Source: Fibrobacterota bacterium
Lineage (GTDB): Bacteria > Fibrobacterota > Fibrobacteria > UBA11236
Direction of reading: 5' to 3'
Assembly (NCBI GenBank): GCA_023249635.1
Contig: JAHFCH010000005.1
Coordinates: 17,684-81,683, forward strand
Length of the DNA stretch: 64,000 nucleotides
A program made the position numbers and the translations under genes. The notes under the pieces are model-generated. The model had not been told where the DNA came from. It saw only the letters and a program-made list of their open reading frames with translations, and did no database searches. Every line of letters starts with the position of its first letter. Position 1 is the first letter of the stretch. Shown piece by piece: positions 8,226 through 17,243 of the stretch.

Positions 8226-9929
8226 TTATGGTTTTTCCCGCAGGATGGCGGCCGATGCCTTCCGATGCGCGAGGTCGGCTTCGGGGAGGGTGAACAGGTT
8301 TTCCCGGCACCAGCGGTTGGCCACCGATCCGGCGCGCAGATGGCGAGGGTCGGTGCCGTGCGCCCCATCGGCGGCAAGCCACGAAGCGAATTCAAGCAGC
8401 AGGGAACCGGTATACACGCGGGCGAGACCGTAGGCGAAGGAGCGTGCCATGGCTTCGGCGTATTCGGGTTCCGAGCCGTCCATGCGTTTGCGCCCCTCCT
8501 GCAAGGCTTCCAGGGCACGGCGCACGCGGCGGGCGCTTTCCAACAGGGGTTCGGCCTTGACCCGGCGCAGACGCAAGGATACGTCCTCGACGAAAGGTTC
8601 GAAGGCACCATCGCGCTCCATGGCCCTGAGCACATCCAAGGCCAGCACGTTGGTGGTCCCTTCCCAGATGGGCAGCACCAAGGTATCCCGCATCAAGGCG
8701 GGGATGCCCGTATCTTCCACGTAACCCGCCCCGCCGAACGATTCCATGGCCTCGGCCACGCCGGCAACGGCCTGCTTGGCGGAATACAGCTTGGCCACCG
8801 GGGTGAGCAGCCGCAGCAGCGCGGCCTCGCCTTCGGCGGCTTCGCCGGCTTCCTGGCGGCCCAGCAAGAGCGCGAGGTGGAAAGCGAAATGGAAATTCCC
8901 CTCCCACTCCACCTGCATGCACGCCAAGGTTTCCGCATGGGCCGGCAATTCGATAAGCGGTCGGCCGAAGGCCTGGCGGCGGGCCGCGTAATCCTTGGCC
9001 AGGGAAAGCGCGCGCCGCATGGACGAGGCCGCGGCCACGGAATTGTGCAGGCGCGTGAGATTGAACAGGGAGGCCATCTTGCGCACTCCATGCGATTTGT
9101 CCCCCACCAGGGTGGCGGGCGTGCCTTCCAATATCAGCTCTGCCGGGGGCATGGCGCGCGAGCCCAACTTGTCCTTAAGCCTTTCGATGCGGATGTTGCG
9201 CAACCGTCCGGTCTCGTCGAAAAGTTCCACGTAGAAAAGGCTCAAGCCCGCGCTGCCGGGGGCCGCCCCTTCGATGCGCGCCAGGGTCAGGGCCACGGGC
9301 GAGTCGGTGGCCGAGGTGAACCATTTGCTGCCGGTGAGCAGATAGGTGCCGCCCTGCTTGCGCGCGGTGGTGCCGGTGCGGCTGACGTCCGAGCCTCCGC
9401 TGCGCTCGGTCATCCATTGGCCCGCGGTCCAGAACTGCTCAGGGTTGCGCGAAAGCAGATGCGACAGGGCGCGATCTTTCAATTGATCGTCGCCGAATTC
9501 CTCGATGGCGCGGGCGGCCCCATCGGTCATCGCCAAAGGGCAGGTGAACCATGCCGAGTCAGGATGGAACAGGTACAGGCGCGCGAATTGATGCAGACGG
9601 GAGAAGGCGCCTTCGGCGCGCTGGTAGCCGATGGAGACCAAGCCTTCGGCGGCGGCGATATCCCGCAGACGTTTCCACGCGCCGCTGATCTCGATCTGGT
9701 CGATGCGCTCGCCCCAGGCCGAATACGGAACCAATCGGGGGGGATGGGATTCGGCTTGGCGGCCCAAGCCTTGGACCTCGTCCACCATCCTTTGACCGAA
9801 AGCGAGCAGCCCCGGCGCCAAGGTTTCCTGGAGATCCGCAGGCAGACGCCACCGCAAGTAGGCCTGCAAGAGCGGGTCGTCCGCGAAAGGGTTCCCGAGC
9901 ACCGGCCCGGCCTGCACGAATCCATCCAT
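8226..9929 (-). CDS. AidB-like acyl-CoA dehydrogenase family flavoprotein
   Basis: A 567-aa FAD-dependent acyl-CoA dehydrogenase-fold protein of the AidB/isovaleryl-type branch. The FAD-site strand GQWMTERSGGSDVSRTGTTA (170-189) is close to the AidB MTEKQGGSDV signature. The C-terminal helical domain has the family's RRQAFGRPLIELPAHAETLA and SFGGAGYVEDTGIPALMRD motifs and PIWEGTTNVLALDVLRAME. Length is typical of AidB rather than of about 390-aa beta-oxidation enzymes. Start 9929 (MDGFVQAGPV) follows GAAAGGTAG. It is divergent from lhr with 45 bp between starts. E. coli AidB responds to alkylation damage; a repair link with lhr is possible but only suggestive. Confidence 0.85.
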   Translation of the reverse strand: MDGFVQAGPVLGNPFADDPLLQAYLRWRLPADLQETLAPGLLAFGQRMVDEVQGLGRQAESHPPRLVPYSAWGERIDQIEISGAWKRLRDIAAAEGLVSIGYQRAEGAFSRLHQFARLYLFHPDSAWFTCPLAMTDGAARAIEEFGDDQLKDRALSHLLSRNPEQFWTAGQWMTERSGGSDVSRTGTTARKQGGTYLLTGSKWFTSATDSPVALTLARIEGAAPGSAGLSLFYVELFDETGRLRNIRIERLKDKLGSRAMPPAELILEGTPATLVGDKSHGVRKMASLFNLTRLHNSVAAASSMRRALSLAKDYAARRQAFGRPLIELPAHAETLACMQVEWEGNFHFAFHLALLLGRQEAGEAAEGEAALLRLLTPVAKLYSAKQAVAGVAEAMESFGGAGYVEDTGIPALMRDTLVLPIWEGTTNVLALDVLRAMERDGAFEPFVEDVSLRLRRVKAEPLLESARRVRRALEALQEGRKRMDGSEPEYAEAMARSFAYGLARVYTGSLLLEFASWLAADGAHGTDPRHLRAGSVANRWCRENLFTLPEADLAHRKASAAILREKP

Positions 9930-9974
9930 GCCCGTTAAACTACCTTTCTCATAAGTCCACCCAACACAATTCCC

Positions 9975-12900
9975 ATGACCACCCCTGCGGATCCGCTTGA
10001 CCTGTTCCACCCCTTGATTGCGGCCTGGTTCCGCGGAAAAACGGGGATTCCCACCGATATCCAGGCGTGCGCCTGGCCCCTGATTGCCGAGGGGCGGCAT
10101 GTGCTTTTGACGGCACCCACCGGAAGCGGCAAAACCCTGACGGCATTCCTGTGGGCCCTGAACCGTTTCGCGACCGATGCCGCTTCCGCCGGCTCGGGCA
10201 CCCGTATCCTGTACGTTTCCCCCCTGAAGGCCCTCAACAACGATATCCAACGCAATCTAATGGCTCCTCTGGAAGCCCTGCGCGCGGAGTTCGCTGCGGC
10301 CGGTTCAGCCTTTCCCGAAGTACGCGTACTGGTCCGCAGCGGCGATACGCCAGCCTCGGAACGGCGTCGCATGCTTCGCAATCCCCCCGAGATCCTCATC
10401 ACGACTCCCGAAAGCCTTAACCTGATGCTGCTGACCGATGCCGGAAGGGCTTCACTGCGTACGGTGGAAACCGTGATCCTGGACGAAGTGCACGCGGTGG
10501 CCGGCAGCAAGCGCGGCACCCATTTGATCACGGGCATCGATCGCATGGTGCCGTTGGCGGGTGAGTTCCAGCGCATCGCTTTGTCGGCGACCGTGCGGCC
10601 CTTGGAAACCGTAGCGGCCTGGATCGGCGGATATATCCTCGGTGAAACCGGCTACGTGCCGCGTCCGGTTTCCATCGCGGTTTCCCGCGCGCCCAAACTT
10701 TACCATGTACGCGTACGCTATCCCTCGCGCGCCGAGTCAGGCGCGTTCGGAACGCCGCCGCCGGAGCGGGAAGGCGCGGCTCCCGGCAGGATTCCCGGTG
10801 ACAATGATGTATGGACCGCGATGGCGAAGGAGATCCGCGATCGCCTGCAGGGGGCGCGCTCCACCCTGGTCTTCGCCAATAACCGGCGCATGTCCGAGCG
10901 CATGGCGCGGCTGCTCAACGAAGGATCGGATAAGCCGGTCGCCTATGCGCATCATGGGTCGCTCTCCCGGGAAATCCGGAGCCTGGTGGAAGAGCGCATG
11001 AAGGCGGGCCAATTGCCCGCCATCGTGGCCACCAATTCCCTCGAGCTCGGCATCGACATAGGCGCGCTGGACCAGGTGATCCTGGTGCAGACCCCGTTCT
11101 CGATCGCATCGGCCTTGCAGAAAATCGGCCGCGCGGGCCACGGCGTGGGGCAAACCAGCCGGGCCCTGCTGTTCGCTTCCCATGGCAAGGATCTGCTCGA
11201 CGCCGCCACCGCCGTGGGCTGCGTGCTCGCGGGCGATCTGGAAGAGACCCGCGTCATCGAGGGACCCTTGGATCTATTGGCCCAGATCCTGGTCTCGCTG
11301 GCGGCTTCCGAAGCCTGGACCGCCGACCGCATGTTCGCCTTCATCCGTACCAGCCATCCTTATCGGCACCTTTCCCGCGGGCAATTCGACGTGGTGCTGG
11401 AGATGCTGGCCGGACGCTTTGAGGCCTCGCGGGTGCGTGAGTTGCGACCGCGCGTGTTCATAGATGCCGTGGATGGACGCGTGACCGCGGCCAAAGGCGC
11501 GGTAATGCTGGTGGGTCTTTCCGGAGGCACCATTCCCGACCGCGGCCTGTATGCCTTGCGGCACGCGAACTCGCGGGCCAAGATCGGGGAGTTGGACGAG
11601 GAATTCGTCTGGGAGAGGCGCGAAGGCGAATTGTTCCATTTGGGGAGCCAGAGCTGGCGCATCACCCGCATCACCGCCAACGAGATGGAAGTGGTGCCCG
11701 CGGATCGACCCGCCCAGATGGCCCCGTTCTGGCGCGCCGACGAGCGGGATCGCGGGTTCCATTTTTCCGATCGGTTGGGAAGTCTGCTGGAAAGGGCCGA
11801 ACGCGATCTGGATGATCCGGCCTTCGCCGCTTCCTTGATAACCGATCATGGACTCGAAACTGACGGCGCCGAAGCCTTGGTGGAATTCCTCCGTCGGCAG
11901 CGGGCGGCGACGAACGCTCCGCTTCCGCATCGCCATCATCTGCTGCTGGAAGAGGCTGGCGAATCCGAAGGCGGCGAAGAGGCCGGCGAGGGCGTCCAGA
12001 TTATCGTGCATGCGATTTGGGGCGGACGTTTGTTACGCCCGTGGGCGTATGCGATGGCGCAAGCTTTCGAGGCCTCGCGGGGGCGTCCATTGGAAATCAT
12101 CACTTCCGACGATTGCCTGCTGGTGCGGCTGCCCCCGGACATGGAGCCCTCCGCCCTGCTGGAACTTGTCCATCCCGACAACCTCGAGGGACTGCTGCGT
12201 AAGCGCCTGGAGCATACCGGCTACTTCGCGGCGCATTTCCGCGAGAATGCCGCCCGCGCGCTTTTGCTGCCGCGCTCCACGCCGCGCGCCCGCGTGCCCC
12301 TCTGGCTCAACCGCCTGCGCTCGCGCAACCTGCTGCAGGCCGTCTCGGCCTTCCCGGACTTTCCCGTGGCCCTGGAAACCTGGCGCGAATGCCTGCGCGA
12401 TGAATTCGATCTGCCCAATCTCAAGGCCATGCTGGCCGAAGTCCACGCGGGTACCATCCGCGTCAGCCAGGCCCGCAGCAGCGAACCATCGCCCTTCGCC
12501 GATCACCTGATGTGGAAGAAGACCAACAAGTGGATGTACGAAGGCGATCGGCCGGCTGCGGGCCCGGGCGCCAACGCGGATCTGTTGCGCGAGATCGCCT
12601 TCAGCGCGCCCCTGCGGCCGCGCATCCCGCGCGCCGTCATCCGCGAATTCGAAGCCAAATCCCTGCGCCTGGCCCCTGGCTATGCGCCCCAGGGGGCCAA
12701 CGAGTTGGTGGAATGGGTCAAGGAACGCGTGTTGCTCCCTCGGGAAGAATGCCGGGAGCTGCTGGGGCGGATGGAAATCCCTCCGGATGCCGCCGTTGAA
12801 TTCCGCTCCCACGCGGAGGCGCGCCTGGTAAGCGTCCGGTTGCCGGGGGCCCAACTCGCCGCGGTCATCGCCGTGGAAACCTTGCCGCGCCTGCTTACCG

Positions 12901-14627
12901 CTTTGGGAACGGTTCGCGACGACGTCGTACTGACCTCCGCGCTGCCCCTGGAGACCCTTGTCTCCCTGTCTGCCCGGGCCGCGGACGCGGCGACCCCGGA
13001 TGACCGGCCCGCTTCCGAAGCTGTCCTGGCCCACCTCGCGCGCTTCTCCGCTGCTCCGTCGCCTGCCGATCCCGAAAGCGAACCGCCGCTCGCGCCGCTG
13101 ATATCCCAATGGCTCCGGGCCTACGGTCCCGTAACCGGGGAGTTTCCCCGTCGCCTGTTCGGAAGGGCCTTCCCCCGCGTGGAAGAAGCCCTCTCCGAAT
13201 TGGGCGAGGGGGATCGTTTGGTGGCCGATGTCCTGAGCGAAGACGCCACGGGCCCGGAAATCTGCGATGCCGCCAACCTGGAAACCCTGTTGCGTATCAT
13301 GCGCCGCAGGGCCCGGCCGGAGTTCCGCGCTTTGGCCGCCGAGCGCCTGCCGCAATTCCTGGCCGCCTGGCAAGGACTCGCCAACCCTGCGCGGGATGCC
13401 GAAGGCTTGCAGGCCGCCCTGGAGAAACTCTTCGGGTATCCCGCCGCGGCCGCCGCATGGGAAACCGATATCCTGCCCGCCCGGGTGGCGCAATACCTTC
13501 CTTCCCGTCTCGACGAAGCCATGCGCGACACGGGCCTGCTCTGGTGCGGACGCGGCGATGAGCGCATCGCCTTCGCCTTCCCTGAGGATTTGGAACTGTT
13601 CCCTTTCCTTAATGAGGGAGCGGATGCGAAAGCAGATTTGAAAACGGATGCGAATGCGGGCACGCAACCCGCCTTGGGGCATGAGGCCGCTCTGGTCCTG
13701 AACCTGCTGGCGGCCGCGGCTCCGGGACGGGTGGATTTCCAGGCGCTGGCAGCCCGCTGCCCGCTGCCTTCGGACCGCCTCACGGCGGCGTTGTGGGAGC
13801 TAGCCTGGCGCGGACGGATTACCAACGATACCTTCGCCGCCTTGCGCAAAGGCATCGAAACCGGTTTCCGACCGGCGGCCGCGCCGGATGCGAATGCGGG
13901 CCGCGGGGATCGCGAGCGTATGGGTTCGCGACGGCAGGGATTCCAACGTTGGAAGGCGGCGCGGCCCATGGCAGGGGCCTGGTCAATCTTGCCCACGGGG
14001 GAAGCGGATACCGATGCCCTGGAGCTGGAGGATCTCGCCCAGGACCGCGTGCGGCAATTACTCAGGCGCTATGGCGTGCTGTTCCGCGAGCTCCTTAACC
14101 ACGAAGCCCCGGCCCTGCAATGGGCCGCCGTCTTCCGATCCCTGCGCCTGCTGGAACTCTCGGGCGAAGTGCTTTCCGGCCATTTCTTCGAGGGCATCCC
14201 CGGGTTGCAATTCCTCGCGCCCAACGCGCTGCGTATGCTGGAAAGCGGCCTACCCGATGGCGCGGTGGTTTGGATGTCGGCGACGGATCCGGCCTCGCCT
14301 TGCGCCCTGGGACTACAGCGCCTGCCTTACGATCTGCCGCCCCGCCTGGCCTCGACTTGGCTGGTATTCCATGGATCGGAACTGGTCGTTACCGCGCGCA
14401 GGTTGGGACGCGATCTGGCCATCCGCGTGCCTCCCCGGCATAAGTACCTCGCCGGTTACCTCGCGGCGTTGCGGACCCCGGTAGAGCGGGCGTTCCTTCC
14501 CGTGAAAGCCCTGGAAACGGAAACCATCAACGGGGAGCCGGCTACGGAGAGCCCCTATCTGGAAGATTTGTTGGAGGCGGGTTTCGAAAAGGGATTCAAA
14601 ACCCTGGGCCTCCGCAAACGCTTCTAA
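9975..14627 (+). CDS. lhr: Lhr, large helicase-related DNA repair helicase
   Basis: A 1550-aa superfamily 2 DNA helicase with the full Lhr architecture, about the length of the E. coli protein. N-terminal RecA domain: Walker A APTGSGKT (47-54), DEVH in VILDEVHAVAGSKRGTHL (about 170), motif III ALSATVRPLE. Second RecA domain: LEERMKAGQLPAIVATNSLE-type stretch and QKIGRAGHGVGQ (motif VI). The Lhr-core winged-helix and beta domains follow (GGTIPDRGLYAL, ELDEEFVWERREGELF), and the long C-terminal part resembles the tandem winged-helix extension found only in full-length Lhr. Lhr proteins act in DNA crosslink and alkylation repair. It overlaps the convergent DUF1080 gene by 4 bp. Confidence 0.92.
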   Translation: MTTPADPLDLFHPLIAAWFRGKTGIPTDIQACAWPLIAEGRHVLLTAPTGSGKTLTAFLWALNRFATDAASAGSGTRILYVSPLKALNNDIQRNLMAPLEALRAEFAAAGSAFPEVRVLVRSGDTPASERRRMLRNPPEILITTPESLNLMLLTDAGRASLRTVETVILDEVHAVAGSKRGTHLITGIDRMVPLAGEFQRIALSATVRPLETVAAWIGGYILGETGYVPRPVSIAVSRAPKLYHVRVRYPSRAESGAFGTPPPEREGAAPGRIPGDNDVWTAMAKEIRDRLQGARSTLVFANNRRMSERMARLLNEGSDKPVAYAHHGSLSREIRSLVEERMKAGQLPAIVATNSLELGIDIGALDQVILVQTPFSIASALQKIGRAGHGVGQTSRALLFASHGKDLLDAATAVGCVLAGDLEETRVIEGPLDLLAQILVSLAASEAWTADRMFAFIRTSHPYRHLSRGQFDVVLEMLAGRFEASRVRELRPRVFIDAVDGRVTAAKGAVMLVGLSGGTIPDRGLYALRHANSRAKIGELDEEFVWERREGELFHLGSQSWRITRITANEMEVVPADRPAQMAPFWRADERDRGFHFSDRLGSLLERAERDLDDPAFAASLITDHGLETDGAEALVEFLRRQRAATNAPLPHRHHLLLEEAGESEGGEEAGEGVQIIVHAIWGGRLLRPWAYAMAQAFEASRGRPLEIITSDDCLLVRLPPDMEPSALLELVHPDNLEGLLRKRLEHTGYFAAHFRENAARALLLPRSTPRARVPLWLNRLRSRNLLQAVSAFPDFPVALETWRECLRDEFDLPNLKAMLAEVHAGTIRVSQARSSEPSPFADHLMWKKTNKWMYEGDRPAAGPGANADLLREIAFSAPLRPRIPRAVIREFEAKSLRLAPGYAPQGANELVEWVKERVLLPREECRELLGRMEIPPDAAVEFRSHAEARLVSVRLPGAQLAAVIAVETLPRLLTALGTVRDDVVLTSALPLETLVSLSARAADAATPDDRPASEAVLAHLARFSAAPSPADPESEPPLAPLISQWLRAYGPVTGEFPRRLFGRAFPRVEEALSELGEGDRLVADVLSEDATGPEICDAANLETLLRIMRRRARPEFRALAAERLPQFLAAWQGLANPARDAEGLQAALEKLFGYPAAAAAWETDILPARVAQYLPSRLDEAMRDTGLLWCGRGDERIAFAFPEDLELFPFLNEGADAKADLKTDANAGTQPALGHEAALVLNLLAAAAPGRVDFQALAARCPLPSDRLTAALWELAWRGRITNDTFAALRKGIETGFRPAAAPDANAGRGDRERMGSRRQGFQRWKAARPMAGAWSILPTGEADTDALELEDLAQDRVRQLLRRYGVLFRELLNHEAPALQWAAVFRSLRLLELSGEVLSGHFFEGIPGLQFLAPNALRMLESGLPDGAVVWMSATDPASPCALGLQRLPYDLPPRLASTWLVFHGSELVVTARRLGRDLAIRVPPRHKYLAGYLAALRTPVERAFLPVKALETETINGEPATESPYLEDLLEAGFEKGFKTLGLRKRF

Positions 14628-15691
14628 TCGATTAGCACCTTGACCGTGGCGGAAGTCCCGGCCTGGAAGCGGCGCAATAGGTACATACCTGACCGCGGTG
14701 CGCGCAATTCCCCCGCCGTCGTAGCGGCGATGAAACCCCCGTCAAGGGTGCGAAGTTCGTAACGCGCCGAATTCTCCCCGGAATGACCTGCCGGGTTAGC
14801 CGCCGCGTTACCCCCCGCGTCTCCCACGTGAATGCGGTTCCCTGCCGACCGAACCCAGACGATGGGCTGCATCCCCGCGCCCTTGGGAACAGGGGCGCCA
14901 ACGGCGACCGGAGGCGGAAAGGGGTAATTCGCGACCTTGATATTCCGCACGTACAGTTGCCCCGGATATGCCGTCTGTAATCCGATATACCCGGTCTTGC
15001 GATAGGGGTTGGCGTGATCGCATTGCGCCTCGGTAGCCGCCTCCACCGAAAGGCAGGGCGCATTCGCCCACTTATGCGCCACCATGCTGGCCTTGAACTC
15101 TTCGCTGGCCAGGCTGTATTTCAGCACCAGCGCCCCGTTGTGCCAGTGGTAGACGCTGTCCTTGTAAAGCCGGACGCGGATGTTGTTCCATTCCCCGGTG
15201 GCGAAATGCTTGTAGTTGATGAGGTTGGGGGGATAGATATCGTAGGCGGCCCCGGGCGCGTTCCAGTTGCCCGCCACGGGCGTTCCGTCGTAGATGGGAT
15301 ACTCCACCGCGTTGTTGTAGATCGCATCCGTCAGCAGGCTGGCGCGGTAGTAGAGTCCCGCGTTGTCGCTGATACGGTAGTCGAACTTCAACTCGAAATC
15401 GGCGTACTGTTTGATGGAGCGGATATCCTGGGTGGCGTTATTGTCCCAGAAATAATCCTTCCCCGCAGGCGCTTCGATGTTGGCCGGCAAGGTGGTGACG
15501 TTCGCGCCGTTCTTCTGGTAGGCCACGAAATTGTCGCGCACGCTTTGCATGGTCCCATCGAAGAGCAATGCGAATCCCTGGGCTTTCTCCTCCACCGTAA
15601 GCGTATTCACGGCCTGCCCGTAGGCGGCCCCGGGCCCGAAGGCCATGGCCTGCAAGGCCAGCAATGAGCAATACCAATATTTACCGGTCAT
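14624..15691 (-). CDS. Secreted DUF1080 protein (3-keto-disaccharide hydrolase-like) with C-terminal sorting-type tail
   Basis: A 355-aa exported protein. Start 15691 (MTGKYWYCSLLALQAMAFGP) follows an excellent GGGAGGA site and gives a normal signal peptide. Residues about 30-250 form a DUF1080 concanavalin-like domain (FALLFDGTMQSVRDNFVAYQ ... ADFELKFDYRISDNAGLYYR ... ATGEWNNIRVRLYKDSVYHW). Some DUF1080 proteins hydrolyse 3-keto-glycosides made by Gfo/Idh-type glycoside 3-dehydrogenases, and such an oxidoreductase is the first gene of this operon. The last about 70 residues (YELRTLDGGFIAATTAGELR, then SGMYLLRRFQAGTSATVKVL) resemble a type IX sorting domain. It is the last gene of the operon, 33 bp after the third barrel gene. 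Confidence 0.82.
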   Translation of the reverse strand: MTGKYWYCSLLALQAMAFGPGAAYGQAVNTLTVEEKAQGFALLFDGTMQSVRDNFVAYQKNGANVTTLPANIEAPAGKDYFWDNNATQDIRSIKQYADFELKFDYRISDNAGLYYRASLLTDAIYNNAVEYPIYDGTPVAGNWNAPGAAYDIYPPNLINYKHFATGEWNNIRVRLYKDSVYHWHNGALVLKYSLASEEFKASMVAHKWANAPCLSVEAATEAQCDHANPYRKTGYIGLQTAYPGQLYVRNIKVANYPFPPPVAVGAPVPKGAGMQPIVWVRSAGNRIHVGDAGGNAAANPAGHSGENSARYELRTLDGGFIAATTAGELRAPRSGMYLLRRFQAGTSATVKVLID

Positions 15692-15724
15692 ACCATTCCT
15701 CCCGTTCGTGACTTCCGAACCCAC

Positions 15725-17242
15725 TCAAATTCCCCATCCCAATTGCGCCACCCAGTACCAATCGGATTTCCGCACCGTCACCTCGTTGGGATTCAGCTGC
15801 GGACCGTAATACGAAGTCGCGTCGGGAATGCGTAAATGATCGCTGGCGGCCTGCAGGCTCAGGGTGGTGCCCGCGCCCAGTCGTTTGCGCAGCAGCAGCG
15901 AATACTTGAAGTTGTCCTTGTCGGCCAGGTCGTAATAGCTATGCGACGAAGTCAGGCGATCGCTGGCATCGGGCACGAAGGGCACGTTGTTCCCGTCCGA
16001 GCCGATGGGCCAGGTATTGTTGAGCCAGGGCGAATCGTACCATTCGGCCTGCACGCTGAAGAGATCAAGCCAACCGAAAGCGGGGATGTTGATGCCCGCC
16101 ATGATCGGCACGCGGCGCATGCGATCGGTATAGAACACGGGCCGGTTCTCGACGCCTAGCAGCGCGACCTCGGCGAAGATCTTAAAATCCGACGGGGACA
16201 TCCCGAGTTCCGGGAGCAGCGGCTTGGGATCGAAGGTGGCCCGGGCCATCAGCAAGGTTCCGGCCGCGCTGTAATAATGCAGCTGTGGCCGCTCCGCCGG
16301 GGAAAGCTTATCGAGTCCTTCCACCAGCGCGGCCAAGGAGTCCTGCTCGTGGGCCATGGCCGCGAAACGGGCGGAATCGGCGCCGGTCGCCCCGGCCAGG
16401 CGCCCGCGCCAATACGTACCGGCATTGGCATAGAAGGAGTAATTGGCCGAGCGATCCACGCCACCGCTGGTGAACCAGGCATTGGCCTTGTTCTCGCGTG
16501 AGGTACGTTCGGGATAAACCGGCAGCAAACGTTTGCAATCCACTCCCGCTCCCACATCGAATACGCCTTGCGGGGATCGATAGGCGGCGACGGCGGCCAG
16601 GGATCCGTCGTATAAAGGCGCCAGACCGGTCTCGGTGAGCAGCAGCAAATCCGCGGAGAATCCGCCCATGCGGAAAGACGCGCGCGCGCCTTGCAGGTAC
16701 GCCGCGGCGCTGTTCGCCAAGGCATAGCCGCCCGTCATCACGACACCCGGATAAGGGGTGCTGCGGAACAGGTATTCTCCCAGGTTGGATGCCTCGGGAT
16801 TGTACTTGTAAGGGAACAGGCCGATGGCCAAAGTGACCGGCGGGCGTTCGGGATCGCCGAAGGCGTAAGCCGCTTCGCTTATGCTGGGTCCCACGAAAAA
16901 CGCCTTGCGTTGCGATCCGGAGAAACCGCCGTTGACCACTTCCGGTTTGCGGAACTGGAAGATACCGCCCAGGCCCCCGGTAACCCGGAAGCGACTGTCC
17001 CAGGTGAGGGTGCGGGTGACGGAGGCGCCGAAATGATCGATCCATTCCGGGCGCAACGGCTCCAGCACGCCGCCGCCGACCACGCCGCTGCGGATCATGC
17101 CCGCTTCCTGGAAGGCGGACAGGGCCAGGGTATCATGGATAGGACGCTCGGCTCCGGCCGGATCGGAATGCGCCGGCGGCACGGACGCCGCCAGCGCGCA
17201 TGCGAGCACCAGCACCGGGGACATTGGGCCGGACGCGCGCAT
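15725..17242 (-). CDS. Outer-membrane beta-barrel paralog C
   Basis: A 505-aa exported protein, third of three tandem paralogs. MRASGPMSPVLVLACALAAS is a signal peptide; ATG 17242 lies one base after the stop of paralog B (TGACATG). It shares with its neighbours the blocks EWIDHFGASVTRTLTWDSRF, GGLGGIFQFRKPEV, FPYKYNPEASNLGEYLFRST, the LYGEIALLGVENYPV-type strand (here FAEVALLGVENRPVFYTDRM), SYYDLADKDNFKYSLLLRKR and a terminal DWYWVAQLGWGI. The alternating aromatic strands indicate a large outer-membrane barrel. No named porin family is recognised. The substrate may be the glycoside handled by the other operon products. Confidence 0.72.
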   Translation of the reverse strand: MRASGPMSPVLVLACALAASVPPAHSDPAGAERPIHDTLALSAFQEAGMIRSGVVGGGVLEPLRPEWIDHFGASVTRTLTWDSRFRVTGGLGGIFQFRKPEVVNGGFSGSQRKAFFVGPSISEAAYAFGDPERPPVTLAIGLFPYKYNPEASNLGEYLFRSTPYPGVVMTGGYALANSAAAYLQGARASFRMGGFSADLLLLTETGLAPLYDGSLAAVAAYRSPQGVFDVGAGVDCKRLLPVYPERTSRENKANAWFTSGGVDRSANYSFYANAGTYWRGRLAGATGADSARFAAMAHEQDSLAALVEGLDKLSPAERPQLHYYSAAGTLLMARATFDPKPLLPELGMSPSDFKIFAEVALLGVENRPVFYTDRMRRVPIMAGINIPAFGWLDLFSVQAEWYDSPWLNNTWPIGSDGNNVPFVPDASDRLTSSHSYYDLADKDNFKYSLLLRKRLGAGTTLSLQAASDHLRIPDATSYYGPQLNPNEVTVRKSDWYWVAQLGWGI

Positions 17243-17243
17243 G

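Noticed and set aside
8265..9938. 557-codon open frame on the plus strand opposite the acyl-CoA dehydrogenase
   Set aside because: The minus strand encodes a clear full-length flavoprotein with family motifs; the opposite frame has none.
12033..13682. 549-codon minus-strand open frame inside lhr
   Set aside because: Antisense to conserved helicase coding sequence, without recognisable domains.
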